DNA of 64,000 nt from contig NZ_RWIJ01000022.1 in assembly GCF_019805165.1 (NCBI RefSeq), positions 1 to 64,000 on the forward strand, given 5' to 3'. Both the position numbers and the translations under genes were made by a program. Positions 1 to 9,076 of the stretch are shown here, in pieces; the first letter of the stretch is position 1, and each line of letters starts with the position of its first letter. The notes under the pieces were generated by a model, which was not told the DNA's origin, searched no databases, and saw nothing but the letters and a program-made list of their open reading frames with translations. The DNA comes from Azospirillum sp. 412522. GTDB lineage: Bacteria; Pseudomonadota; Alphaproteobacteria; Azospirillales; Azospirillaceae.

Positions 1-62
1 AAAAGCCTCCGCGCCAATGGTACTGCGTCTTAAGACGTGGGAGAGTAGGTCGCCGCCAGGTC
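1..62 (+). rRNA. rrf: 5S ribosomal RNA, 3' end (partial)
   Basis: The first 62 bases match the conserved 3' half of a bacterial 5S rRNA: the GGTACTGCGTCTTAAGACGT region, then GGGAGAGTAGGT and the closing GCCAGG stretch. The 5' part lies outside the window. It would be the last gene of an rRNA operon transcribed rightward, and a strong hairpin terminator follows about 60 bases later. The exact 3' end was set by comparison with remembered 5S molecules and may be off by a few bases. Confidence 0.85.
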
Positions 63-124
63 ACTCAGCCTCAAGAGACGCTCAATACACAAAACGCATA
101 AGCTTCCATCTTCGCACACATCAG

Positions 125-160
125 AAACGCCCCGGCTCCTAAAAGCCGGGGCGTTTCGGT
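125..160 (+). terminator. rrn operon intrinsic terminator
   Basis: A perfect 13-bp stem (AAACGCCCCGGCT with AGCCGGGGCGTTT, arms 125-137 and 144-156) closes a 6-base loop and is followed by a T-rich tail. It sits just after the 5S gene and before ada, so it most likely ends the rRNA operon transcript. Confidence 0.85.
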
Positions 161-278
161 TTTGGAATGGATATCGAAATTCGAAAGCAAGCGGCGGAGT
201 GTGTTGGTCTGCCCGCCGGTCCAGATTGCTCTCTCATCGCACCGCAGAACCTGTAAGGTTCGTGCAGGGAGAGGAAAC

Positions 279-1370
<1,092 letters not shown>

Positions 1371-1372
1371 CG

Positions 1373-2065
1373 ATGCCGGATGACCTGGACTGGGCGCGCA
1401 TCGAGGCGGCTCTGGAGTCCGTGGGGCATGCCATCGTCGGGCCTTTGCTGGATGGAGAGACCTGCAAAGCGCTGGCGGCGCTCTATGGCCAGGAAACGCC
1501 CTTTCGCAGCCGGGTGGTGATGGAGCGGCACGGCTTCGGCAAGGGCGAATACAAATACTTCACCTACCCGCTGCCCGGGCCAATCACGGCTTTACGCGAG
1601 CCGCTCTACCGCCGGCTGGCGCCGGTTGCCAACCGTTGGGCCGCTGCGATGGGGCTCGGCACCCGCTATCCGGCGGAGCATGCGGAGTTCCTTGAGCGTT
1701 GCCATGCGGCAGGGCAGACGCGCCCGACGCCGCTGCTGCTGAAATATGGTTCCGGCGATTACAACTGCCTGCATCAGGATCTGTATGGAGAGACCATGTT
1801 CCCGTTGCAGGTCGCCATTCTGCTGTCGGCGCCGGGATCGGACTTCACCGGCGGCGAATTCGTCCTGACGGAGCAGCGTCCGCGCATGCAGTCACGCGCC
1901 ACCGTCGTGCCGCTGGAACGGGGGGAGGCCGTGATCTTCGCGGTAGACCAGCGCCCGGTGCAGGGCACCCGTGGCACCTACCGCGTCCGCCACCGCCATG
2001 GCGTCAGCCCGGTGCGCTCGGGCGCACGCCATACGCTCGGCGTCATCTTCCACGACGCGGCGTGA
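1373..2065 (+). CDS. 2OG-Fe(II) oxygenase linked to ada
   Basis: A 230-residue 2-oxoglutarate/Fe(II) dioxygenase of the double-stranded beta-helix fold. The iron-binding HxD pair is H134 and D136, the distal histidine is probably H209, and R219 is placed to bind 2-oxoglutarate. It begins 2 bases after the ada stop codon; a GTG at 1367 overlapping that stop is an alternative start. Position next to ada suggests a role in alkylation repair or the adaptive response, as with AlkB, but the sequence is not an AlkB orthologue by eye and its substrate is unknown. The large upstream extension of the open frame inside ada is not credible. Confidence 0.8.
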   Translation: MPDDLDWARIEAALESVGHAIVGPLLDGETCKALAALYGQETPFRSRVVMERHGFGKGEYKYFTYPLPGPITALREPLYRRLAPVANRWAAAMGLGTRYPAEHAEFLERCHAAGQTRPTPLLLKYGSGDYNCLHQDLYGETMFPLQVAILLSAPGSDFTGGEFVLTEQRPRMQSRATVVPLERGEAVIFAVDQRPVQGTRGTYRVRHRHGVSPVRSGARHTLGVIFHDAA

Positions 2066-2069
2066 GGCG

Positions 2070-2888
2070 TCATCCCGCCGCCGACGGCGCCCGCGACCCC
2101 ATGCCGCGCGCGGGGGAGTAGCCACGCACCGCCAGGGCGGCGAACATCAGGGTGGCTCCGCCGACGACGGCCAGCGCCAGCCCGTCGATCCGGCCATAGA
2201 GCGCGAAGCGGATCAGTTCCACCCCATGGGTGAAGGGGTTGAGGCTGCACAGCCACCACAGCAGCGGGCCGGCCTCCTCCATGCGGTAGAGCGGGTAGAG
2301 GGCGGAGGACAGGAAGAAGAGGGGAAAGACGACGAAGTTCATCACCCCGGCGAAATTCTCCAGCTGGCGGATGGTGGACGCCAGGACCATGCCGAGCGCC
2401 CCCAGCATCAGACCATTCAGCAGCAGGGCCGGCAGCACGGTCAGTGGCGCCCATACCGGAAGATCGATGCCGTAGAGCCTGACGATCAGCAGGAAGGCCG
2501 CCACCTGCAGGATCGACACCGCCACCCCGCCCAAAAGCCGCGCCACCAGCAGGAAGGCGCGGGGCAGCGGACTGGTCAGCAGGATGCGCATGCTGCCCAT
2601 CTCGCGGTCGTAGACCATCGACAGCGATCCCTGCATGCCGTTGAACAGCTGGATCATGCCGATGAGCCCGGGCACGATGTAGACCTCGTAGGGAATGTAG
2701 GTCTCGTAAGGCGGGATGATGGCGATGCCGAGCGCCGCCCGGAACCCTGCGGCGAAGACGAACAGCCAGACCAACGGGCGGACCAGCGCGCCGAGAAAGC
2801 GCTCGCGCTGATGGATGAAGCGCAGCACCTCGCGCGTCACGATGCCCTGAAAGGCGATCCACCAGATCCCAAGCTGACGGCCGGTCAT
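2070..2888 (-). CDS. ABC-2 type permease of the PQQ alcohol oxidation (Ped/Lut) locus
   Basis: Integral membrane protein of 272 residues with about six hydrophobic spans, of the ABC-2 permease type found beside PQQ-dependent alcohol dehydrogenases (PedC/LutF-like family). The ATG at 2888 overlaps the ATPase stop codon (ATGA), which argues for translational coupling. It is last in a leftward operon of binding protein, beta-propeller, ATPase and permease. Related systems in Pseudomonas putida and Methylorubrum are implicated in lanthanide acquisition for lanthanide-dependent alcohol dehydrogenases. The role here is inferred from that context. Confidence 0.85.
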   Translation of the reverse strand: MTGRQLGIWWIAFQGIVTREVLRFIHQRERFLGALVRPLVWLFVFAAGFRAALGIAIIPPYETYIPYEVYIVPGLIGMIQLFNGMQGSLSMVYDREMGSMRILLTSPLPRAFLLVARLLGGVAVSILQVAAFLLIVRLYGIDLPVWAPLTVLPALLLNGLMLGALGMVLASTIRQLENFAGVMNFVVFPLFFLSSALYPLYRMEEAGPLLWWLCSLNPFTHGVELIRFALYGRIDGLALAVVGGATLMFAALAVRGYSPARGMGSRAPSAAG

Positions 2889-3649
2889 GCTGCGACCTCC
2901 ACATCGGCAGCCGGCCGGGCGGCGGTCAGCCGGTCGAAGCTTTCCGCCACGGTGGCGCAGCCGGTCTCGGCATTCACCGTGGCGACCGGCCCGCAGGCGC
3001 GGACACGGCCACGGTGCAGGACCACCACATGGTCGGTGACGGGGTCGATCTCGTCGATCAAGTGGGTGGCCCACAGCACGGCGATGCCGTCCTCCGCGCA
3101 CAGGGCGTGGACATGGCGGATCAGCGTGCGGCGGGCGGGGATGTCCAACCCGACCGTGGGCTCGTCCAGCAGCAGCAGAGACGGGCGGTGCAGCAGGGCG
3201 CGGGCGATTTCCACCCGACGGCGATGGCCGCCGTTCAGCGCCCGCACCTTCTCCCCCCGCCGTTCGAACAGGGACAGGCGGGTGAGTTCGGTCTCGATCC
3301 GCCGGTCGGCCTCACGCCGGCCAATGCCATGCAGCGAAGCGAAATAGCGGAGGTTCTGCAACACCGTCAGGTCGAGGTCGAGGGTCGGCTGCTGGAACAC
3401 GACGCCCAGCCTGGCCAGCGCCTCGCCCGGCAGCTCGCCGATGTCGTGGCCGTGGATGCACACCTGTCCGGCGGCCGGCCGCAGCAGGCCGGTGGCGAGC
3501 GCGAACAGCGTGCTCTTCCCCGCCCCGTTGGGACCGAGCAGGCAGGTGAAGGCGCCGGGCATCACGCGGAAGCCGACATCCTCCAGCGCAAGGCGGCTTC
3601 CGCCATAGCCATGGCGCAGTCCATCGACTTTCAGTGCCGGCACCGTCAT
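2885..3649 (-). CDS. ABC transporter ATP-binding protein, PQQ alcohol dehydrogenase system
   Basis: Nucleotide-binding subunit of 254 residues. Walker A (GPNGAGKST) is near residue 40. The signature region is atypical, reading LNGGHRRR where LSGGQ is usual, and Walker B (LLLLDEPTVGLD) follows. The substituted signature, with Asn for Ser and His for Gln, resembles other members of the PQQ-associated ATPase group as I remember them, so it need not mean loss of function. The gene is 22 bases after the beta-propeller gene and overlaps the permease by 4 bases. With that permease and the upstream binding protein it should form one exporter or importer in the inner membrane. Confidence 0.88.
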   Translation of the reverse strand: MTVPALKVDGLRHGYGGSRLALEDVGFRVMPGAFTCLLGPNGAGKSTLFALATGLLRPAAGQVCIHGHDIGELPGEALARLGVVFQQPTLDLDLTVLQNLRYFASLHGIGRREADRRIETELTRLSLFERRGEKVRALNGGHRRRVEIARALLHRPSLLLLDEPTVGLDIPARRTLIRHVHALCAEDGIAVLWATHLIDEIDPVTDHVVVLHRGRVRACGPVATVNAETGCATVAESFDRLTAARPAADVEVAA

Positions 3650-3671
3650 TCCGCCGTCCCTTCCCTGTACC

Positions 3672-4661
3672 TCAGCCCTTGACCGCCACGCCCCAGGGGT
3701 AACGGCCGACCTTGACGGTCTTGGTCACCTTCAGGCTGTCGACGTCGATCACCGACACGTCGCCGCTGACCCCGTTGGTGGTGTAGAGCGTCTTCTGGTC
3801 CGGCGTCAGCGCCAACTGCCAGACGCGGCGGCCGACCAGCAGATAATCCTTCACCTCGAAGGTCCTGGCATCGACCACCGCAACATGGTTGGCCGGGCCG
3901 AGCGCGACGAAGGCATAGCGGCCGTCGTCGGTCAGCTTGACGCCCACCGGCTGGATACGGTCCTTGGCGACGCCCTTGATGCGGAAATCGACGACCTGCC
4001 TCACCTGACGGGTGGCGGTGTCGATGACGCTGACCGTGCCGCCGATCTCCGACGAGACCCAGAGCTGCGAGCCGTCCTTGGTGAACTGGGCGTAGCGGGG
4101 GCGGGGGCCGACCAGCGTGTTGTCGACGACCACGCGCTTTTCCATGTCGATCCAGTGGACCATGCTGGTCGTCTCGGAGGTGTTGACGCCCCAGCGGCCG
4201 TCGGGACTGACGTCCATCCCTTCCGGCTCCACCCCGACATCGACCTGGAAGGCGACCTTGCGCGTCGGCACGTCCACCACAGTGACGATGTTGCTGTCCT
4301 CGTTGGCGATGATCAGGCTCTTGCCGTCGGGGCTGAGGGCGAACTGTTCGGGATCCTCACCCGACGGCAGGTTGTGGACGACCGACTTGCTGGCAAGGTC
4401 GAAGACCTGCACCGTGTGGTCGTCGCTGGCGCAGATGAACAGCTGGGTTCCGTCCCTCGACAGGGTGATGCCGCGCGGGCGCTTGCCGACCTTGATGGTG
4501 TCGGTGACCGCCATGGTCTTGCCGTCGATCACCGACAGGGTGTTGTCCTTCTCGTTCGACACATAGATGGTCTGGGCCAACGCCGCCGGCGCCAACAGGG
4601 CGGTGGCCGAGACGGCGATCAGGGCGGCTAAGGGAATGCCTGTCAGGCGGGCGGCGGTCAT
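3672..4661 (-). CDS. YVTN beta-propeller protein, PQQ-dependent catabolism associated
   Basis: Secreted seven-bladed beta-propeller of 329 residues with a signal peptide ending near residue 29 (ALAQ). Repeats of the form 'VSVIDTATR...V.VG..P.G...S.DG' (the YVTN/YncE repeat) run through the whole mature protein. The family is found almost only beside PQQ alcohol dehydrogenases and their ABC transporter, and is thought to be a periplasmic binding or scaffold protein. Its start codon overlaps the stop of the upstream binding-protein gene (ATGA), so it belongs to the same transcript. No catalytic residues can be named. Confidence 0.88.
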   Translation of the reverse strand: MTAARLTGIPLAALIAVSATALLAPAALAQTIYVSNEKDNTLSVIDGKTMAVTDTIKVGKRPRGITLSRDGTQLFICASDDHTVQVFDLASKSVVHNLPSGEDPEQFALSPDGKSLIIANEDSNIVTVVDVPTRKVAFQVDVGVEPEGMDVSPDGRWGVNTSETTSMVHWIDMEKRVVVDNTLVGPRPRYAQFTKDGSQLWVSSEIGGTVSVIDTATRQVRQVVDFRIKGVAKDRIQPVGVKLTDDGRYAFVALGPANHVAVVDARTFEVKDYLLVGRRVWQLALTPDQKTLYTTNGVSGDVSVIDVDSLKVTKTVKVGRYPWGVAVKG

Positions 4662-5893
4662 GGCGTGGTCTTTCCTCGCGTCTTGCAGAGCGTTTCCGGT
4701 TGGTCGTAGCCCAGGCTGTCCAGTTCCGTCCGGGGATGCAGGAAGCCCTCCTGCGGCGACACCGACACCAGAGACCGGTCGGCCGCCAGCAGGACCGGCT
4801 GGCGCAGCTGGCCGTCCCAGGGCCGCAGGCTGAGCGGTGCGCCGCGGAAGGCGGACATGGTGAAGTCGGGCGATTGGATGAAGGCGATCAGGCGGTCGGG
4901 ATCGGCGGTGCGGGCCCGGGCGGCTGCCTCCCCCACCACGCGGACGGCGGTCCAGTCATTATGGTCGCGCGCCGTCATCGGGCGCTTCGCCGACGTCTTG
5001 AAGCGGGATTGCAGCTGTGCGGCGCCCCATTGCTCGTGCGTGCGGTGCCAGACGGTGGGGACCAGCCCCTGGGTGCCGGCGACCGGACGCGGATCGGCGG
5101 TGCGGTAGGACAGGTAATCGCCGAACTCCCCGACCTCGTCGGCGACGACCAGCACGTCGTAGGACTTGGTCTGGGTGAAGACCGGGATTTCGGATTCGGC
5201 CGTGCGGTTGACGTCGCTTTCGGCGGTCCATTCCTTTTCCGCCACGATCTGGGCGCCGAAGCGCTTGGCGGCGCGGCGGACGGCGTCGGCATACAGCCTG
5301 TCCTCCGGCCGGCGGCCGGTGACCAGGAACCAGCGAGGCCAGCGCTTCTTCACCAGATACTGCCCAAGCGCGTCGGCCAGCATCGCCCGGCTGGGCGCCA
5401 CATGCACGAGGTTGGGCGCGCAGGCGCCGCCGCGCAGGGCATCGTCGGGTGCGGTCGCGTTCAGCAGCAGCAGGTTGCGCGCCTCCGGCAGTTTCGACAG
5501 CGCCTCCACCGTGGCGCCGGGCGCGTCGACGATGACAAAGCGGTCGCCGCGCCCGGCCAACTCGCGCAGGGCTGCGGCGGCGTCGCCGTCCGGGGGCACC
5601 TCCACGCTGTCGAGCACGAAGGACTGCTTCAGGAACTTGCCGGTCGTGTTGTTGTCGGCAATGGCCAGCGCCGCACCGGCCAGCCCGTCGTCGGCCGCCG
5701 GCTCGTCGGGGTTGGCGACCGAGGGCGGCGGTTCGGGGGTCTGCGACAGGAAGCCGATGCGGATCTCGCCCACGCTCTGCGGAACGGCCTGTGCGGCAGC
5801 ACCGGCGCCCGGATTTCCGGCCAGCAGGACGGTGCCGAGTGCCGCCAGCGACACGCTGTGGAGAAGGCGGGGCAGGCGGGTCTTGATCATCAT
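4658..5893 (-). CDS. ABC transporter substrate-binding protein, PQQ alcohol dehydrogenase system
   Basis: Exported binding protein of 411 residues with a signal peptide of about 34 residues and a periplasmic-binding fold of the branched-chain amino acid receptor type. It is first in the leftward operon with the beta-propeller, ATPase and permease, matching the gene set around PedA/LutA-type systems. The ligand is not visible from sequence. By analogy with Ped and Lut systems it could bind a lanthanide complex, a PQQ-related ligand or an alcohol oxidation product. The gene diverges from the periplasmic protein gene at 6122, with a 228-base shared control region. Confidence 0.82.
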   Translation of the reverse strand: MMIKTRLPRLLHSVSLAALGTVLLAGNPGAGAAAQAVPQSVGEIRIGFLSQTPEPPPSVANPDEPAADDGLAGAALAIADNNTTGKFLKQSFVLDSVEVPPDGDAAAALRELAGRGDRFVIVDAPGATVEALSKLPEARNLLLLNATAPDDALRGGACAPNLVHVAPSRAMLADALGQYLVKKRWPRWFLVTGRRPEDRLYADAVRRAAKRFGAQIVAEKEWTAESDVNRTAESEIPVFTQTKSYDVLVVADEVGEFGDYLSYRTADPRPVAGTQGLVPTVWHRTHEQWGAAQLQSRFKTSAKRPMTARDHNDWTAVRVVGEAAARARTADPDRLIAFIQSPDFTMSAFRGAPLSLRPWDGQLRQPVLLAADRSLVSVSPQEGFLHPRTELDSLGYDQPETLCKTRGKTTP

Positions 5894-6041
5894 ATCCGTC
5901 GGAATGCCAACAGTTTGGTGTGCAGCCTATCGGGCGAATCCCGACTGCGGAATGCGACTATGGAAGCATGGACAGGGACGGGGGGAGCGGTGCCGGCAAA
6001 GCGGCCGCTGGCCGGTCGGCGAGCCGCCCATCTTGTACGAA

Positions 6042-6055
6042 AGTCCAATTATTGG
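6042..6055. promoter_or_regulatory. Shared motif with CCAATTATTGG palindrome upstream of the quinoprotein genes
   Basis: The 12-mer AGTCCAATTATT here recurs exactly at 10954-10965, in both cases 80-93 bases before a start codon of the quinoprotein locus. This copy forms the near-perfect palindrome CCAATTATTGG (6045-6055). It lies in the divergent control region between the ABC operon and the rightward genes. It may be a regulator site; the protein is unknown, though LuxR-type response regulators control PQQ alcohol dehydrogenases elsewhere. Confidence 0.4.
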
Positions 6056-6121
6056 CATGGCGGAGCGGTGGCTATCCTGGCCGCCCGCTTCCTGATGAAC
6101 CCACCATTGCCGGGACCTGCC

Positions 6122-7000
6122 ATGGCGACTGTGACCCGCCGCCGATTCCTGTCCGGATTGGCCGCCAGCTGTGCATCCGTCGGGGTTGCGTCCGCCCTTG
6201 GCTATCCAAGAGCCGCCGCCGCCCGGCCGCTGGACGAGGTGGTGGAGCGCGGCCGGCTGCGGGTGGCGGTCTATCGCGATTTCCCGCCCTTCTCCTTCCA
6301 GCGCGACGGCAAGCTGGTCGGCATCGACGTCGATCTGGCGCGCGCGATCGCGGAGAAGCTGGGCGTCAAGGCCGACATCTACGAGCAGATTCCCGGAGAG
6401 ACGGTGTCGGACGACCTGCGCGTGGCGGTGTGGCGCGGCAGCCTGTTCGGCGGCGAGCTGGCCGACATCATGATGCACATCCCCTATGACAAGCGCTTCG
6501 GCCTGATGAACCCGGAAGCGGTGCTGTTCGGTCCCTATCATCAGGAGGTCTTCGCGCTCGCCCGCGACCCGCAGCGGGTGCGTTCCGCCGTGTTGGCGAC
6601 CCTGCCCGACGAGCCGGTCGCGGTGGAGATCGACAGCGTCCCCGACTTCTTCCTGCTGGGCCTTCAGGGTGGGCGGCTGCGCAGCCGCATCATCCATTGC
6701 CCGACGCCCGAGGCGGCCATCGAAAAGCTGACCGCAGGCGAGGCGGCGGCGGTGCTGGCTCCGCTGAGCCAGGTACAGGCGGCGCTGGGCGCGCGGGTGG
6801 AGCAGTTTCCTGTCACCACCGTGACCCTGCCGGGGATGATGACCTCCAACTGGAACATCGGCATGGCGACCAAGGAGAATTCCCGCGATCTCGCCTACAG
6901 CATCGGCGATGCGGTGGCGGCCCTGACCGAGGACGGAACGATGGCGAGGATCTTCGCCGCCTACGGCGTCACCCATACGCCGCCGCCGCTGGTGGAGTGA
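6122..7000 (+). CDS. Quinoprotein dehydrogenase-associated periplasmic binding protein
   Basis: A 292-residue solute-binding protein of the bacterial extracellular family 3 fold. It has a twin-arginine-like signal (RRRFLSG near residue 6), so it may be exported folded. The core reads 'RLRVAVYRDFPPFSF ... LVGIDVDLARAIAEKLGV', typical of this group. Members occur beside PQQ dehydrogenases (XoxJ/MoxJ-like) and are thought to help assemble or activate the enzyme and not to serve transport. No permease of this class is adjacent, which fits that view. The ATG at 6122 was chosen; an ATG 27 bases upstream is possible. Confidence 0.82.
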   Translation: MATVTRRRFLSGLAASCASVGVASALGYPRAAAARPLDEVVERGRLRVAVYRDFPPFSFQRDGKLVGIDVDLARAIAEKLGVKADIYEQIPGETVSDDLRVAVWRGSLFGGELADIMMHIPYDKRFGLMNPEAVLFGPYHQEVFALARDPQRVRSAVLATLPDEPVAVEIDSVPDFFLLGLQGGRLRSRIIHCPTPEAAIEKLTAGEAAAVLAPLSQVQAALGARVEQFPVTTVTLPGMMTSNWNIGMATKENSRDLAYSIGDAVAALTEDGTMARIFAAYGVTHTPPPLVE

Positions 7001-7040
7001 CCTGGAGACAAAACGGACGGTTCGTCAGTCGGGAGGGGGG

Positions 7041-7901
7041 ATGAGAAACGTGCTGTTGTTGTGCCGCATCGGACTTTCCGGCGCGATGCTTGTCATCGCC
7101 ACCCCCGCCTTCGCCGCAGGCTCTCCGTCCGATCCGCTGAACTCCGTGATGTGGGATATGCTGCGCGAACAGTATTTCGCCGGCGCTCCGGTCGTGTTCG
7201 ACAATGCGGTCAAGGTGACTGCGCCGGCCGCCGCGGAGGATACGCGCGCGGTGCCGATCTCCGTCGACGCCACGGCGCTGGGGCGGGTGGTGGAGATGGT
7301 GGCGATCGCCGACCTCAATCCCTTTCCGCTGGTGCTGCGCTATCATCCCGGCACCGCGGCGCCCTACATCGCCACCCGGATCAAGATCCAGCAGGCCACC
7401 GCCGTGCGCGGCGCGGCGCGGACCGATGACGGGGTCTGGCATGTCTCCGGGGTGCTGGTCGATGCGGCGGGCGGCGGGTGCAGCGCGCCGCCGACCTCCT
7501 ACGCCCAGAAGGATTGGGCCGATCATGTCGGCGAGGTGCAGGCCCGGCTGTGGCCGGCGGACCCGGACGGAGCGGCGCGGCTGCGGCTGCGCATCCGCCA
7601 TCCCAACGACACCGGCCTCGTGGACGGCATCCCCGCCTATTTCGTCGAGACCTTGCAGATCGATGCGCAGACCCCAGGCGGTTCGCCGGTATTGGCGCGG
7701 ATCGACAGCCTGGAGCCTGTATCCGAGAATCCGGTCTATTCGCTGGACCTCCGCCCGCCGCCGGACGCCACCGCGCTGGTTCTGCACGGGCGGGACAACC
7801 AGGGCGGCGAGATACGCGCGACCATTCCGATGCCTCCACGCGGTGCGAAGCCGGCGATGTCCCCGGGACCCTCCGCCCAGCCCTGGAGTGTCGGGCAGTG
7901 A
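7041..7901 (+). CDS. Quinoprotein dehydrogenase-associated SoxYZ-like carrier
   Basis: Secreted protein of 286 residues with a signal peptide (to about residue 25) followed by a SoxY-like part and a SoxZ-like part in one chain. The SoxY carrier cysteine motif is represented by GGGCSAPP in the middle of the protein, where free-standing SoxY has it at the very C-terminus. Such fused carriers sit beside PQQ dehydrogenases and not in sulfur oxidation operons. The following MBL-fold gene starts at the stop codon, so the two are probably coupled. The cargo carried on the cysteine is not known. Confidence 0.82.
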   Translation: MRNVLLLCRIGLSGAMLVIATPAFAAGSPSDPLNSVMWDMLREQYFAGAPVVFDNAVKVTAPAAAEDTRAVPISVDATALGRVVEMVAIADLNPFPLVLRYHPGTAAPYIATRIKIQQATAVRGAARTDDGVWHVSGVLVDAAGGGCSAPPTSYAQKDWADHVGEVQARLWPADPDGAARLRLRIRHPNDTGLVDGIPAYFVETLQIDAQTPGGSPVLARIDSLEPVSENPVYSLDLRPPPDATALVLHGRDNQGGEIRATIPMPPRGAKPAMSPGPSAQPWSVGQ

Positions 7902-7903
7902 GC

Positions 7904-8851
7904 ATGCCGCTTCTGCGCCGGCTGGTGCTGACCACCATCGTTGCCGCCGGTCTGGTGTCGAGCGCGGCACAGGCCGCCGGTCCGCTGACCTACGATCTGA
8001 AGCCGACCCGGATCGCGCCCGACACCTATGTCTTCGAAGGCTCGACCAAGCATTTCACCCGGGCCAACGGCGGCAACATCCTGAATTCGGGGTTCATCGT
8101 CACGGCGGACGGGGTGATCGTCATCCAGACCGGCCCGTCCCGCCGCTATGGCGAGGAGATGCGCGCGGCCATCCGCAAGGTCACCGACAAGCCGGTCCGC
8201 AAGGTCTTCATCAGCAACCTGCACCCCGACTACTGGCTGGGGTCCCAGGCCTACGCCGACGTCCCCATCGCGGCGCTGCCCGGCACCATCGCCGGCATCC
8301 AGGAGGAGGGGAACGGCATCGCCGAGAACATGTACCGGCTGGTCGGCGACTGGATGCGCGGGACCGAGGTGACGGTGCCGACCGAGCCGGTCTATGGATC
8401 GACCGTGAAGTTCGGCGACCACCGCCTGCGCCTGATCCCGCTGAGCGGCCACACCGCCGCCGACCTGATGATCCTGGACGAATCGACCGGCGTTCTGTTC
8501 GCCGGCGGCGTCGTCTTCTGCGACCGCACCCCGACCACGCCCCACGCCACCGTCACCGACTGGCTGAAGGAACTGGACGCGGTTGACGGGCTGGACATCC
8601 GGCTGCTGGTGCCCAACCACGGGCATGTCCGTTCCGACAAGGCCTGCGTCGCCCAGACCCGCGACTGGCTGACCTGGCTGGACGGCACGCTGCGCCACGC
8701 CGCGGACTCCGGCCTCGATATGGCGGAAGCGCTGGAACTGCCGATTCCCGACCGGTTCCAAGTGCTGGACGTGCTGCGCGAAGAGTATCGCCGCTCGGTC
8801 GCCCATCTCTGGCCGAAGATCGAGCAGGCCAGTCTGCCGCGGGTCAATTGA
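7904..8851 (+). CDS. MBL-fold quinoprotein relay metallohydrolase, degenerate metal site
   Basis: Exported SoxH-like protein of 315 residues with a signal peptide ending around residue 25 and a metallo-beta-lactamase fold. The first metal motif, normally HxHxDH, reads NLHPDY here (N105, H107, D109, Y110). The SGHT histidine (H183) is kept, but the expected Gly-Asp metal ligand reads AGGVVF near residue 201. The family is known from quinoprotein relay clusters with SoxYZ-like carriers. Loss of several ligands suggests altered or absent metal chemistry. A GTG at 7898 overlapping the preceding stop is an alternative start. Confidence 0.78.
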   Translation: MPLLRRLVLTTIVAAGLVSSAAQAAGPLTYDLKPTRIAPDTYVFEGSTKHFTRANGGNILNSGFIVTADGVIVIQTGPSRRYGEEMRAAIRKVTDKPVRKVFISNLHPDYWLGSQAYADVPIAALPGTIAGIQEEGNGIAENMYRLVGDWMRGTEVTVPTEPVYGSTVKFGDHRLRLIPLSGHTAADLMILDESTGVLFAGGVVFCDRTPTTPHATVTDWLKELDAVDGLDIRLLVPNHGHVRSDKACVAQTRDWLTWLDGTLRHAADSGLDMAEALELPIPDRFQVLDVLREEYRRSVAHLWPKIEQASLPRVN

Positions 8852-9076
8852 GGCAAAGGGCAACTGACGCTTACGCCTGCTACTATCCGACAATTTACCC
8901 GACCGATCATCCGCCTACACTGCCGAATATCGTAGAGCGACGCGGTCCTTCCGGCCGCCAAAAGCTTGAAAAAGCCGCCCTGATTCCGTTCGCCCGCCGG
9001 ACCCGCCCGTCCGGCGGCAACGGACGGTTCTTGCCCGGGCGGTGCCGTCATCATCAGTTTTGGGAGGCAACCGCAT

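Noticed and set aside
162-278. Longer start for Ada
   Set aside because: The ATG at 162 lies in the rrn terminator tail and adds 39 residues unlike any Ada protein; ATG 279 has a good ribosome site.
1971-3347. 458-codon plus-strand open frame
   Set aside because: Antisense to the ABC permease and ATPase genes; no start context and no homology by eye.
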